Assembly (NCBI GenBank): GCA_030248195.1
Contig: JASAND010028360.1
Span: forward strand, 60,741 to 124,740
Direction: 5' to 3'
Length of the DNA stretch: 64,000 bases
DNA from: Trissonchulus latispiculum
Lineage: Eukaryota; Nematoda; Enoplea; Enoplida; Ironidae
The notes beneath the pieces were generated by a model. The model made no database searches, was not told the DNA's origin, and saw nothing but the letters and a program-made list of their open reading frames with translations. Numbering within the stretch: position 1 is the first letter of the stretch; each line of letters begins with the position of its first letter. The position numbers were made by a program, and so were the translations under genes. Shown here in pieces: positions 11,601 through 20,735 of the stretch.

Positions 11601-14571
11601 TAAAAGTGCTGGTTCAACCTACAACCCTAGCAACAGACACTTAGACCACTGGTTTCAAAGAAAACGGTTCTAGTACCACTGCCCTAGTTCAATGGTATAA
11701 ACATTCTCTGTTCACACAAAAACTGTCTATTGCAGGCCAACTTCGCAAGTGTATTATTTGGGCCCTGAAGCATGCAGAGTGGTTATGCAATGTTACGACG
11801 ACATGGTGGATAGTATAAATATTGACATACATTTGGGAAAGCCATTCACACAAAATCCTAAATATCTGGAGTTGGCAATTCGTGTGGCGGTTCCACTCCA
11901 CATCATTGAATTTATTGTGCATGACATGGGTGGTTTCAAGCAACCCCGTTACACTTTTGAATTAAGTGCACAGAACATTTTGGATGCAATTTCCATAATC
12001 AAACAAAGTGAATACTGGAAAATCTCTGCTTCTAGGGTATGATAATTACGTGCGTTGTACTTCTTACCATCACTTTCATTATATTAAACGCGTAACTGTT
12101 CACTTTAGTGCTGTGTATACATAAAGGTACGAACGTCAAGATTAGTGAAATGTTGCATCTAACGACGTTGATTTTATTTTGCATGACAGCAGACCATTGC
12201 AACTACCTCATTATAGTTACGAGTGGACTGCAGAAATCAGTTGTGATGGTTTCTCCATACTCAAACAGTGCAACCACCGCAAAATTTGAGAGCATGCGAC
12301 CTTAAGATTTTGCTCTATTTAGCTGTTCGGAGTGCTGGGAACATCACTGAAAGTGAAACGACCTGTACATCATAAGGCAGAGGTCTCTATCCTGCAGCGA
12401 GTCCACACGAAGGCGGCAGAGCTGCCCGGGCCGTTTGTGGTGGCACATGTTTTGCGCGAAAATGCCAGCAAGAGACTTCGAGCACTGTTTGTTGACAAGG
12501 TAAACTCAATGCACTGCGTGGTTGTCATGCGTGGCCTGTTAAGTTTTATGCTAAGCAAAAAATACTAAAATGTTGACCAACTAATCACGTGACAAAATAG
12601 GCATTCGCTGTTAGTGGAAACCGTTACTGAAACCAATTACAGATTTCTATAGACGACAAGTGGCAACAGTTGTCGGCCCGCCACCACGTGTTGCTTATGT
12701 CGCGGCCATGTAGTTATTTCTTGTGTTTTTGAGCTTAAGGAAGGGGCTCGCGTTTTGGCCGATTTTTCGACCATCTCCGATTTTGCTCCTTTACATATTC
12801 TGTAGTAACAATGGGTCCTGAAAACAAGACAAGAGCGTTTTGCGCAATATTGGTTCTCAAACGTTTGTGGCAGAGACATTTCATACCTGTATGCAAGGTA
12901 TACTGCTACAACCTTGTTGTACACGTTCAGGACATATCAGAGAATACAAATAACTGTTTTGCAACGGTTCTGTTGAGTGTCAGAGTTTTGGCTATTTTTC
13001 AAAGTAAAAATTTTGTAAAATTGGTGGTTTTTGTACCACGAACAACACAACCAGCGAAACATATTCGCCTCTCCTGCACGATTGGCGAAAGCTACAGAAA
13101 TAGCTTAAAAAGCACACAAACAGAACGACTGAGCGTACCCCTGTTTCCACTAGGTACTGATTTGCGGGGGGGTCACTGGGTCTGCGTTGGGGCGGGGGGG
13201 GGTGGGCCGTTAGCGTGCAGAGCATACGGTTTGCTCCGATAACATGCACAAATGAAACAAATGTTTCGTTGTAGCTCGCGTTTGTGCTGATGTAGCTATG
13301 ACGCCGTAGCCTACTGTTTTTAGCTTGATGATATGCTGCTCTTGGCTCCGTTCCTGTCTCCACATCTGGGTCCAAACAATGGTCTTGTGTTTGTGAAGAA
13401 GTCCAGGGAAGACATAGATTCAGAAATCATTCAAGAACTTGGCATCGATTTGGTTCGCTATGAAGCTCCACGTAGGCAGCCAACGCGGATACGACGATCA
13501 ATACAAGATCTGAGGCCTTATCATCATGATTGGTCTGTGCCCGTTTTCTTTCCTGCTTAACCAAATGAGCCAAGGCCGAATAAGTACTTGAGTATTTTGA
13601 AGGAGAAGATTGGATTCAATCTAGGTGGTATTACCCTTCTGGCGCAATCAGAACTGGAAATGTGTGAGGTGTTATTTAGAAGATGCTCTGAAAAACGAGT
13701 AGCAGACGTTGACAAAATAAACAATGAAATAATAATGCAACACAAAGAAAGAACCAAAGATCAGAATTTTACGTCCAAGGACATGGAACGCGAAGACAAC
13801 GCAGAGGAGATGGAGGCTGAAACCAGTGTTCTTTGCACATACCAACAGAAACTGCAAAAAGACAAGAATGATGACTTCCCTGAAGAAATACACAACAGCT
13901 ACATTGACAATACAAATGACGGAGTACTGAGACAACACTCTGTAGAACATAGCAGTAGTTCCAGCGGCGAAGAAACGCTTGATTCTGGTGTAGGTTCACC
14001 TCCTGAAGAACCTGGTCGTCAAAACTCTAGCGATACTGCAACAAATAACAAAAACCCACCCATATCAACAGGAACTCAGCGAAAATCAGACGGAATAGGT
14101 AGATTTGACGATAACAGCGACAGCGAAACATTTAGGAACAGGATGAAAACCGCTACATTACGGAACCGTTTGTTAGCACGGCGAGCTACAGTGAACTACA
14201 AACCAACGGAACATGGAGCTAGTAGAACATGGAAGGCCCATAGAAAATCTGCGACCAACCCCTATCAGTTCCGCACGGAAAGACAACAGAAACAACGGAC
14301 AGAATGTCAGGTGAATAGCGATGATTGTGTCAGATCAACAGCTGAAGAACAATGCATCGCTCCAACTGTTCAGCATGTTGATCTAAATGATAGCAGTACA
14401 TACAGTTCAGCATGTGGTTCCTCTGTAAGCACACAGTCCGAGATCTGTGTTCGAAGCACTGACAATATTGCTTCATTCTGTGGGACGAATCGGCAACTTC
14501 CTCTGTTCATAAGAGGAGAAAGGGTTACCCGTGAACAAGACACACCTTGTTCCATAGACTCAAGCGAGTAA
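8664..14571 (+). CDS. YfjI/DUF3987-like replicative helicase, nine-exon gene
   Basis: Exons inferred from GT/AG sites with matching phases: 8664-8936, 9436-9653, 9841-10115, 10337-10375, 10605-10751, 11736-12036, 12398-12499, 13324-13532 and 13575-14571. Joined, they give about 850 residues. Visible parts are a helical N-terminal region, Walker A GRPSTGKT, Walker B FLVSDE, a conserved VFGGLSN / CDGFWER block, a helical C-terminal part (VYYLGPEAC, then AIRVAVPLHII), a winged-helix-like segment, and a long Ser/acidic tail. The order matches bacterial and viral YfjI/DUF3987 ATPases, which often partner primases. Oddities: exon 1 has an apparent frameshift between about 8785 and 8822 (one base missing or two extra), and the stop at 13558-13560 must be removed by a 42-nt intron or else truncates the protein. 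Small exons (39 and 102 nt) are the least certain. The gene may be young but decaying. Confidence 0.65.
9024..9385. mobile_element. Palindromic MITE (CAAGAGTACATAATA ends), intron 1 of the helicase gene
   Basis: The termini CAAGAGTACATAATA and TA(C)TATGTACTCTTG form an inverted repeat of about 60 bp, and the interior contains a second hairpin (9151-9285) and poly-G/C runs. It is flanked by an exact 7-bp duplication, GTAGTGG (9017-9023 and 9386-9392). It lies wholly within the inferred intron 8937-9435, so it would be spliced out. It is non-coding. A fragment with the same interior lies at 31437-31671 in opposite orientation. Confidence 0.88.
9436..9653 (+). CDS. Helicase exon 2: Walker A
   Basis: The acceptor is tatccatttcag and the donor is gat|gtaaga. 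The exon starts with the last two bases of a codon whose first base comes from exon 1, and ends in phase 0. It carries TATIMFVSGRPSTGKTRSMK, a P-loop with Lys and Thr in the standard places preceded by a hydrophobic strand. This is the clearest ATPase evidence in the gene. Confidence 0.75.
9841..10115 (+). CDS. Helicase exon 3: Walker B and sensor region
   Basis: The acceptor is ttgattacag and the donor is gagag|gtaact (phase 0 in, phase 2 out). DGTIFLVSDEFLNTASSL is a Walker B strand with the Asp-Glu pair. Later blocks VFGGLSNRAVLQ and CDGFWER match the sensor/arginine region seen in YfjI/DUF3987 proteins. This is what distinguishes the gene from generic P-loop proteins. Confidence 0.72.
10752..11735. 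other. Helicase intron 5, containing dispersed repeat
   Basis: Bases 11262-11440 are a diverged copy of the repeat at 17509-17650 (shared block 'gaacatcgatttct' and neighbours). The open frame on the minus strand at 10955-11437 follows this repeat and is not credible as a gene. The plus-strand Lys-rich frame at 11485-11673 could be a skipped exon, but it is not needed to keep the reading frame. Confidence 0.5.
11736..12036 (+). CDS. Helicase exon 6: helical C-terminal domain
   Basis: The acceptor is tctattgcag. It joins in frame to the exon ending at 10751 across an intron of 984 nt that is filled with dispersed repeat. VYYLGPEACRVVMQCYDDMV and a following ELAIRVAVPLHIIEFIV stretch resemble the helical bundle that closes YfjI-type helicase domains ('...LSPEA...' then 'a.R.A..lhll'). 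Confidence 0.65.
12700..13260. repeat. Repeat material in helicase intron 7
   Basis: Bases 12745-12870 match 29270-29390 (gcgatttttcgacc...caagacaag...gcgttttgcgcaatatt). Bases 13100-13230 carry the poly-G block 'aggtactgatttgcggggg ... ggtgggccgtta', also found at 48590-48665, so they are a fragment of the CAAGAG-family MITE. No exon seen here. Confidence 0.65.
13575..14571 (+). CDS. Helicase exon 9: Ser-rich acidic/basic tail
   Basis: A 332-codon frame ending at a TAA. It is in the same frame as exon 8, with a TAA at 13558-13560 between them. The short intron 13533-13574 (gtctgt, a pyrimidine run, a cttaac branch-like site, then caag) would remove that stop and keep the frame. The sequence is low in hydrophobic residues, with Ser/Glu/Asp-rich and Arg/Lys-rich patches and no recognised domain. 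If the intron is not used, the helicase ends at about residue 525 and this part is untranslated or pseudogenic. Confidence 0.5.
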
Positions 14572-15030
14572 CGATATATGATTTCGTTCCTGTTTCCATG
14601 CATGTATGGCTTAAATTATACGCCTAATAACCATACTCGTGCTCGTTCTATGAACATTGTGATTAATTTGCAATTAGCACCTGTTCATGTATCTATGCGC
14701 AGAGCTAATCAATGTAATCAGCATATATTAGGAACGAGTTCAGCAAAATGATTACCTACTTAGGCTATTATTTCATTACTAATATTAGTTCTATACTTCT
14801 GTTTTCTCAAGCTGTAGCAGCACCACGTCATATTCTTAAGCTAAAATTTTACTTCAAGCAAGAAGATCGGACTCATGTGTTGAACCAACAATGAAACTGA
14901 AACGTGAAAAGATAAAATTAATTAGTGACGGAGTGAAATATCATACAAATTGATGAACCAATGAACAATCCAAGCATAACATATTAAGAATCAATAAGGA
15001 AACTTTGCGCAAACAACTCCCGGCAGGGGA
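14572..15030. other. 3' flank of the cassette
   Basis: AT-rich and non-coding. It likely holds the 3' UTR of the helicase gene. Its right edge is where the block missing from the C'-D' copy ends. Confidence 0.5.
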
Positions 15031-15330
15031 AACTTGCCCCCTATTTGGGTAGTACCTGTTGCGTCTGCTTTTCTATATTCTCCTTTTAGCCGTTATTCAA
15101 TTTCGTACTGTCGTAGAGCCTACCGTACATCGGTGATAAACCTTTTTAAACTAATTGAAAGAAATCTCTATTACTTTGCAACACTTTTGTCCGCATACTG
15201 AACAATTGAGCAAATTCACTTCTTTGAGAATCTCATTGACAGCGGCATACACTTTCGCAATTTCTCAAATAAAACTGTCCATGCTGAGGAGTCGTTATCA
15301 CACACAAACGAGACGCAAGCATTGCAATCT
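15031..15330 (+). repeat. Segment D, first copy
   Basis: About 300 bp, nearly identical to 19387-19687 in the same orientation (from acttgccccctatttggg to gacgcaagcatt). Here it follows the gene cassette. In the second copy it is fused directly to segment C'. Confidence 0.92.
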
Positions 15331-16514
15331 GTTTAGGAAGGTTTTAAATATATTTTTACTGTAAAACTCACAAAACATTTATGTCCTTTCTTTTTATTAT
15401 TGTACTGCTTCCTCGTATCCTTGACCACGATGCCTAATCCTTCTTGAAATGACTCGTGTAATGTCCACTTTTGATACATTATTTCGACCGTTAATCCAAA
15501 ATTTTCAAAATGCCACATTACACAGTTTCTTTGTGCATGTCTTCTAATCGCCTATTGTTCCTTCTTTTGAGCACTGCTACAGTATGCTAACTGTTATTTC
15601 TTGTTGTTTACAAACAATGTCTCCACTGAGCGCACCTGGCGCATTCCTACAGTATACCTTTGTCAATTCTAATTGGAGCGTTAATATGATTCGTTACTTT
15701 CTTTGCCAAATAGCTTACAGAGGAATGTTGCTCTGTCTAGCAGTTGTTTGTCAACAAATATGATACGTCTTGTTTGTTACCAAATGCTAGCAGTGTGTTT
15801 GTTTCGTGGCTACTTTCCGACTTGCGTTATCAATTTTTTCATCAATTTTTATCTAGTTAGTTTCTTCACAGTTTTCAGTGGATTTACTGAGTCATGGTTG
15901 TACTATAGAATGCATATTTGGAACATTTAAAATTTTGCTACTGAATTAGAGTATGTGCTTAGTTGAAATATTTGTTTTGGTTCTAAAGAACTGAAACGCC
16001 GGAATGTATTTTCAAACAATTTATAATCTACCTTACAGTTCATTTACATTGCTTAACATTGTTTATCATGTAAGAGCAAGAATTACTGAAGAAGTGTAAC
16101 AGCACCTGTTTCTAATACGAGGACTAAGATATTCACCTATTCCTAATAGACTGAGTTTGCAATATGCTGGAAACAAAAAGGCAAAGTCTGGGCGGGGCGC
16201 ACACAGTCTCTAATATGAGCACGGGGCCAAAGAATTGGTGTACATTATTCCATACCAGTTGTCAGCTGTTTTGGACAATTTGTAGATTTTTCCCGCTGGG
16301 GCCCCTAGCCCGAACTTTTATTTGGTGTACGTGGCGGCTGGAGTCTGCTGACTTCAAATTGTCAACAGATCTAGATTTTTAACTAAATCTTCCAATTGTT
16401 ACAGTATCTTGTATTAGGTCTCCATTATATGCAATAATCAAATTAGTTAAACGAAATAGCATTACTGTGCATTTATTAAGTATTACGAGCACAATCACAT
16501 ATCCAGTAACAGAC
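15331..16514. other. Gene-free stretch between D and the foldback element
   Basis: AT-rich. The open frame at 15703-15930 has no recognisable features. No repeat shared with other parts of the window was noticed. Confidence 0.5.
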
Positions 16515-17325
16515 GCAAGACCCTAGCTTCAAGCTTGCCATTGGCCAATATGATTTGGCGCATGTGTCCCTATCTGCGGAAAAATACTAGATGTCTGTAT
16601 CTTCTCAGCATCCAAGGGAATTACCGTTCAAAGTTGAAGTTTCGGCAAAAATTTGAAAATTGTTGGCTAACGAAAGGAATATTTAATGCTGATGCGTGCT
16701 ATAAGGCTGAAATTTTGCATAAAAGGAGACCCTATGGGACTACTCATTTGTGCGAAATTGGAAGAAATTATGCCGCGTAAAAAAATTTTTATGTCAACTT
16801 TAGTCTTCAAAAATTGCCAAAATCGCTTTTTTTGGGCAATAGTACTCCAGAAATCGAAAAAATCAAATTTTTTCAAATTAAAATTTTTTGACATATTTGA
16901 ACTCAGCGTGGTGGAAAACATATGCAGAAACGATTTCAGCTCGATTAGTTAAGGTTTGCGACTTCTGTGGCTGCAGAAAACCTTTACACAGGATCCGAGA
17001 GACTGAAAATGGCGATTTTGGCAATATTTGAACATTAAAGTTCACATAAAAAATTTTTCACGCAGCAGAATTTCTTGCCATTTGGGACAAATGAGTACTC
17101 CCATACGGTCTCCTTTTATGCCAAATTACAGCCTTACAGCTAGTACCAGTAATAAAACATTCCTTTCGTTAGCCAAAAATTTTCAAAATTTTGCCGGAAC
17201 TTCAACTTTGAACAGTTATTCCCTTAAATGCAGATAAGATACAGACATCTAGTATTTTTCTACGGATAGGGACACATGTGCCAAATCATATTGGCCAATG
17301 ACAAGCTTTGAAGCTTAGGTCTTGC
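16515..17325. mobile_element. 811-bp foldback element with long inverted arms
   Basis: The left end gcaagaccctagcttcaag (16515) mirrors the right end cttTGAAGCTTAGGTCTTGC (to 17325). Pairing continues with mismatches for most of each arm, including 'tatgggactactcatttg' against 'caaatgagtactcccata'. The centre is near 16920. It is non-coding, with the architecture of a foldback MITE. A truncated copy occupies 1-596. Confidence 0.85.
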
Positions 17326-17505
17326 AACCACCAGAGATTTTTAATCAATTATGTTGGTAGTTGTGAAAAAGGGGGGATCGGGCACATAAACGCGACGGTT
17401 AAACACGGCTAGAAGGCAGCGGAGAACCAACGACCAAGTATTTTTTGACCACACCCATGCTCGTTAACTTCGCCAAAAAGAAAGCCAATCGGACAAAATC
17501 GGGGC
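16728..17505 (+). repeat. Segment A', second copy
   Basis: Direct copy of 1-776. It extends past the foldback end by 180 bp, so the two copies arose by duplication of a larger region, not by two separate MITE insertions. Confidence 0.9.
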
Positions 17506-17508
17506 GTC

Positions 17509-17934
17509 CAAATGCACGTTTTATGAATGCCTATTAGCCGGACTTTATTGCTTTCAGCTAGAGATTTGGCCAAAAAACCATTTTGGCAAAACTGCGATTA
17601 TTTTGTTTCGAACATCGATTTCTCAAAAACTACTCGACGAATTCGGGAGATTTTCGGCAGAATCGAAATTCGCACTTCTGCGGAGGGACGTTTTTCTTGG
17701 TTTGGGCTAAAACATATTGAGTTGCAAGAAAACTCAATGCGAAGTTAAGAAGTTTCGTGTTACTGTGCATTTGGCCGATTTTCTCGACCGTTAAGACCTG
17801 CTGAGCCAAATCCAAAAAAACGTCCCTCGGCCCATATGTCCTTCATATCATGGGACAAAAAGAACATTTGGCCGATTCGTCAGTTTTGAGAAATCGATGT
17901 TCAAAAACTTTTGGTCTATATTCATCCTGTTAGA
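17509..17934. repeat. Dispersed repeat between A' and B'
   Basis: Bases 17509-17650 resemble 11262-11440 and, more weakly, 4127-4185. The region replaces the 1.7 kb found between A and B in the first copy. No gene seen. Confidence 0.5.
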
Positions 17935-18031
17935 TGTCAAACTACACTTAAGGGGGGGGCTACGAATTTCACTAAAAGTTCGATGTTGGAAAAGTTAGCT
18001 AGTCTTTTGCCATATAATAGTATTAGCTTTA
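17935..18031 (+). repeat. Segment B', second copy
   Basis: Matches 2449-2545, keeping its place between A' and C'. Confidence 0.85.
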
Positions 18032-18402
18032 GTGTAAAATAGTTTAAAGTTTGAAAGAATTCCATGCAGCGTAGCGTCCTGTGGACCCATCAGAAGTTGG
18101 TGTTGTTGGTCCAAAGCTCGGCATGACACATGCAGAAACTGTGCCTCGCCCTGATCGCTATGAGCAAGGTACGGTACCCAAATTTTCCAGAAATAGTACT
18201 AACATATAGCGCTTTGATATCGTATAAAATAATCCTTAGATCAGTGTATACTTTTCTGCGCGATACAATCAAAATGCGAAAAATTGGGTGTTGTAGGTCT
18301 ATACGGGTGGAGGTTAACTAACGTCTAATGAGCTGTGGTTTATCAAAGGAGCCCACACTTTGCTCCCATTAATACTACAAGTATCTGTCTTAACTTATCG
18401 AT
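18032..18402. other. Spacer between B' and C' with a possible exon remnant
   Basis: It replaces the GC-rich block of the first copy. Bases about 18076-18168 are open and coding-like on the plus strand (includes GVVGPKLGMTHAETVPRPDR) and end at a donor-like gtacgg. No partner exon was found, so this may be a fragment of an unknown transposon gene. Confidence 0.3.
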
Positions 18403-19386
18403 ATTGTCACTGTTATTTGGTGCCATTTCGAAGATGTGAGTTAATTACTGCAAAATACTGTGGCAGAATCGGCTGAAACCTTGCGCATTACAGGCCAGTG
18501 AGTGTACCAAGATGTGCAGACAGCTTAGGCCACTAAACCTCGCTTCAATATATAGAAATGCTAGATTGATTTTTCGAAGTATAAATGGCGATCGCTCCAA
18601 AAAGGTCTAAGACAGTTGTAAGCGCATACTGAACGAAGGAAGCGTAATATCGAAAAACGGATTTCATATTCTGATTCAGCAGGTCAAATAACCCCTGTAA
18701 GCACCTTTTCGGCAAAATCGGAGACCAACAATTTTTTGATCCCATTTTTACTGCGCTTAGCTAGCTTTTCAGGCCCAAAAATAAGGGTTATTTCTCAACG
18801 AAAAGTTGGCTACCACACTAACCAGAAAACCAAAGCCCTTGAAAATCACAGACAGTATGCCCCTATTAGAGCCTAATAACTAGTAAAAAGCTGGCGTAGG
18901 CAATTTAGGTAGGCTGCCAATTTTATTATATCGAAAACGGCACACGGTCACCTTGCTACTTTTTGCAAAATTGCAAACTTTGAACTGTTATAACTAAAGA
19001 AGGAAGGAACGCTCCAAAGCCGGAATACTTTTAATATTTAGGACTAGTAACAGTTAACATTTGTGACAAAAAGTTTCAGAATTGGTCAAACCGTTAATCC
19101 ACCAGAATTCAGAAAAGCTTTTTCAAAAAACCCACTTTTCGCACCAAAATTTCAACTTTGGCATAGTGCCAGAATCGGTGTGTGTTAGATATAATAATGC
19201 CCACTACGGACTATTTAACCTTGATATGTTAGCTAATCATATGGCAAAAGGTAGGGCTCTCTGAAGAAGTTGGTCAAAACCGTTCGTAGCCCCCCCCCTT
19301 AAGGACGAGAGCTACTAAGATCTATTTGCCGGCACTTTGTCCAAGTCGCCTATTTTTTGGCGAAGATATAGACCATGAGTGTGATG
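18403..19386 (+). repeat. Segment C', second copy
   Basis: Direct copy of 2761-3725 with a few small differences. The match stops at 'gagtgtgatga', and the next base begins segment D'. Confidence 0.9.
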
Positions 19387-19687
19387 ACTTGCCCCCTATT
19401 TGGGTAGTACCTGTTGCGTCTGCTTTTCTATATTCTCCTTTTAGCCGTTATTCAATTTCGTACTTTGTCGTAGAGCGTACCGTACATCGGTGATAAACCT
19501 TTTTAAACTAACTGAAAGAAATCTCTATTACTTTGCAACACTTTTGTCCGCATACTGAACAATTGAGCAAATTCACTTCTTTGAGAATCTCATTGACAGC
19601 GGCATACACTTTCGCAATTTGTCAAATAAAACTGTCCATGCTGAGGAGTCGTTATCACACACAAACGAGACGCAAGCATTGAAATCT
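19387..19687 (+). repeat. Segment D', second copy, fused to C'
   Basis: Copy of 15031-15330. The C'/D' junction at 19386/19387 lacks everything that lies between C and D in the first copy. A MITE fragment follows at about 19688. Confidence 0.92.
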
Positions 19688-19854
19688 GAAGCAGTGAGCG
19701 ACCCCCGTTTGGACCCCGTACCCATATAGGGGCGGTGTGAGACGGGGTCAATTTGTGGGGGGGGGGGGTTAGCCGATAGCGCGCATAGCATAGTTTCTGC
19801 TCTGATAACAGAGAGCCTACCTGTTGTCATACTCTTATGTATTATGTACTCTTG
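19688..19854. mobile_element. Fragment of CAAGAG-family MITE (right end)
   Basis: Poly-G run, 'ttagccgatagcg', then a terminus ending ATTATGTACTCTTG as in 49785-50202. The matching left end is absent, so the element is truncated. Confidence 0.7.
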
Positions 19855-20015
19855 ATGCATGTCTATGTTGATTACGGTTTCAGCTCGCCAGAACCACAGT
19901 GCATAGCAGGAACTTCTAAAGGCTCACGTCAAAGTTTAACGGTCAGGACGTCAGCGACGGTCAAGTAAGAACGATTGACATTGTGCATACTTAGTGAACG
20001 TAAGACTACATTATA

Positions 20016-20468
20016 CAGCTACGCTCTTATTTAAGTTTAAGGAAAAGAAGAAATTAAAGAAAATATATTTCAAAAGAAAGAAAGAAGCAAGAAATAAAAT
20101 TTTGCAAGAAATAAAGTTTCTTTCTCTCTTCTCTAATTTGTCTCATTCTTGTTTTGTAACTCTTGACAGCCGCACATCAAAACTTCATTAAAATTGTGCT
20201 CAGAAAATGTGTGACCCAAATGACCTCTGACTTATACGTATGCATATACACGTGTGTGTCAATAGTGCAAACATAGCTTCTTTGCTATAGCCTTTGACCT
20301 CTGCTAGGAAATTAATTGCAGCTGTCAGTCAAATTCAGCTTGGAAGATGCTGGCTTAAGTTTCAAGGTTGAAGAAAGAAAGAAATATTATTTTGAAAGAA
20401 AGAAAGCCGAAAGAAAGAATATTTTACATTAAATTTATTTTCTTTTAACTTAAATAAGAGCATAGCTG
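20016..20468. mobile_element. MITE with about 40-bp inverted ends and TA flanks
   Basis: The left end after a TA reads CAGCTACGCTCTTATTTAAG. The right end reads CTTAAATAAGAGCATAGCTG and is followed by TA. The interior is AG-rich with gaaa repeats and non-coding. TA flanks suggest a Tc1/mariner-type passenger (inference from the TA duplication only). Confidence 0.75.
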
Positions 20469-20735
20469 TACATATGACTGTGACAAGCGTCACAATCGGA
20501 TGTTGCCCACAAAATCCTGCAACCGGAAATAAAGCTAAGGACTCTCATTTAGGAAACGTTTTTACCGCCGTAGTGAAATGAAACATCGGAATTAAATTAT
20601 TAATTAAATTGGTGTGATGCGCGCGCAAAAACTACAGAAATTACAAGTGAGTTTTCAACTTTCCTTTGACTGAACCAGTAAACGACGATAACTTTAATAC
20701 TTCAACTGTTTTTGATGCATTTCTCTACTTAGAAA

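Noticed and set aside
13672..13999. Minus-strand hydrophobic open frames
   Set aside because: Antisense shadows of the Ser-rich helicase tail exon.
1..19687. Segments A-B-C as classic LTRs of a giant retroelement
   Set aside because: Spacers between A, B and C differ between copies, there is no reverse transcriptase, and D' is fused to C'. This is a mosaic duplication and not a pair of LTRs.
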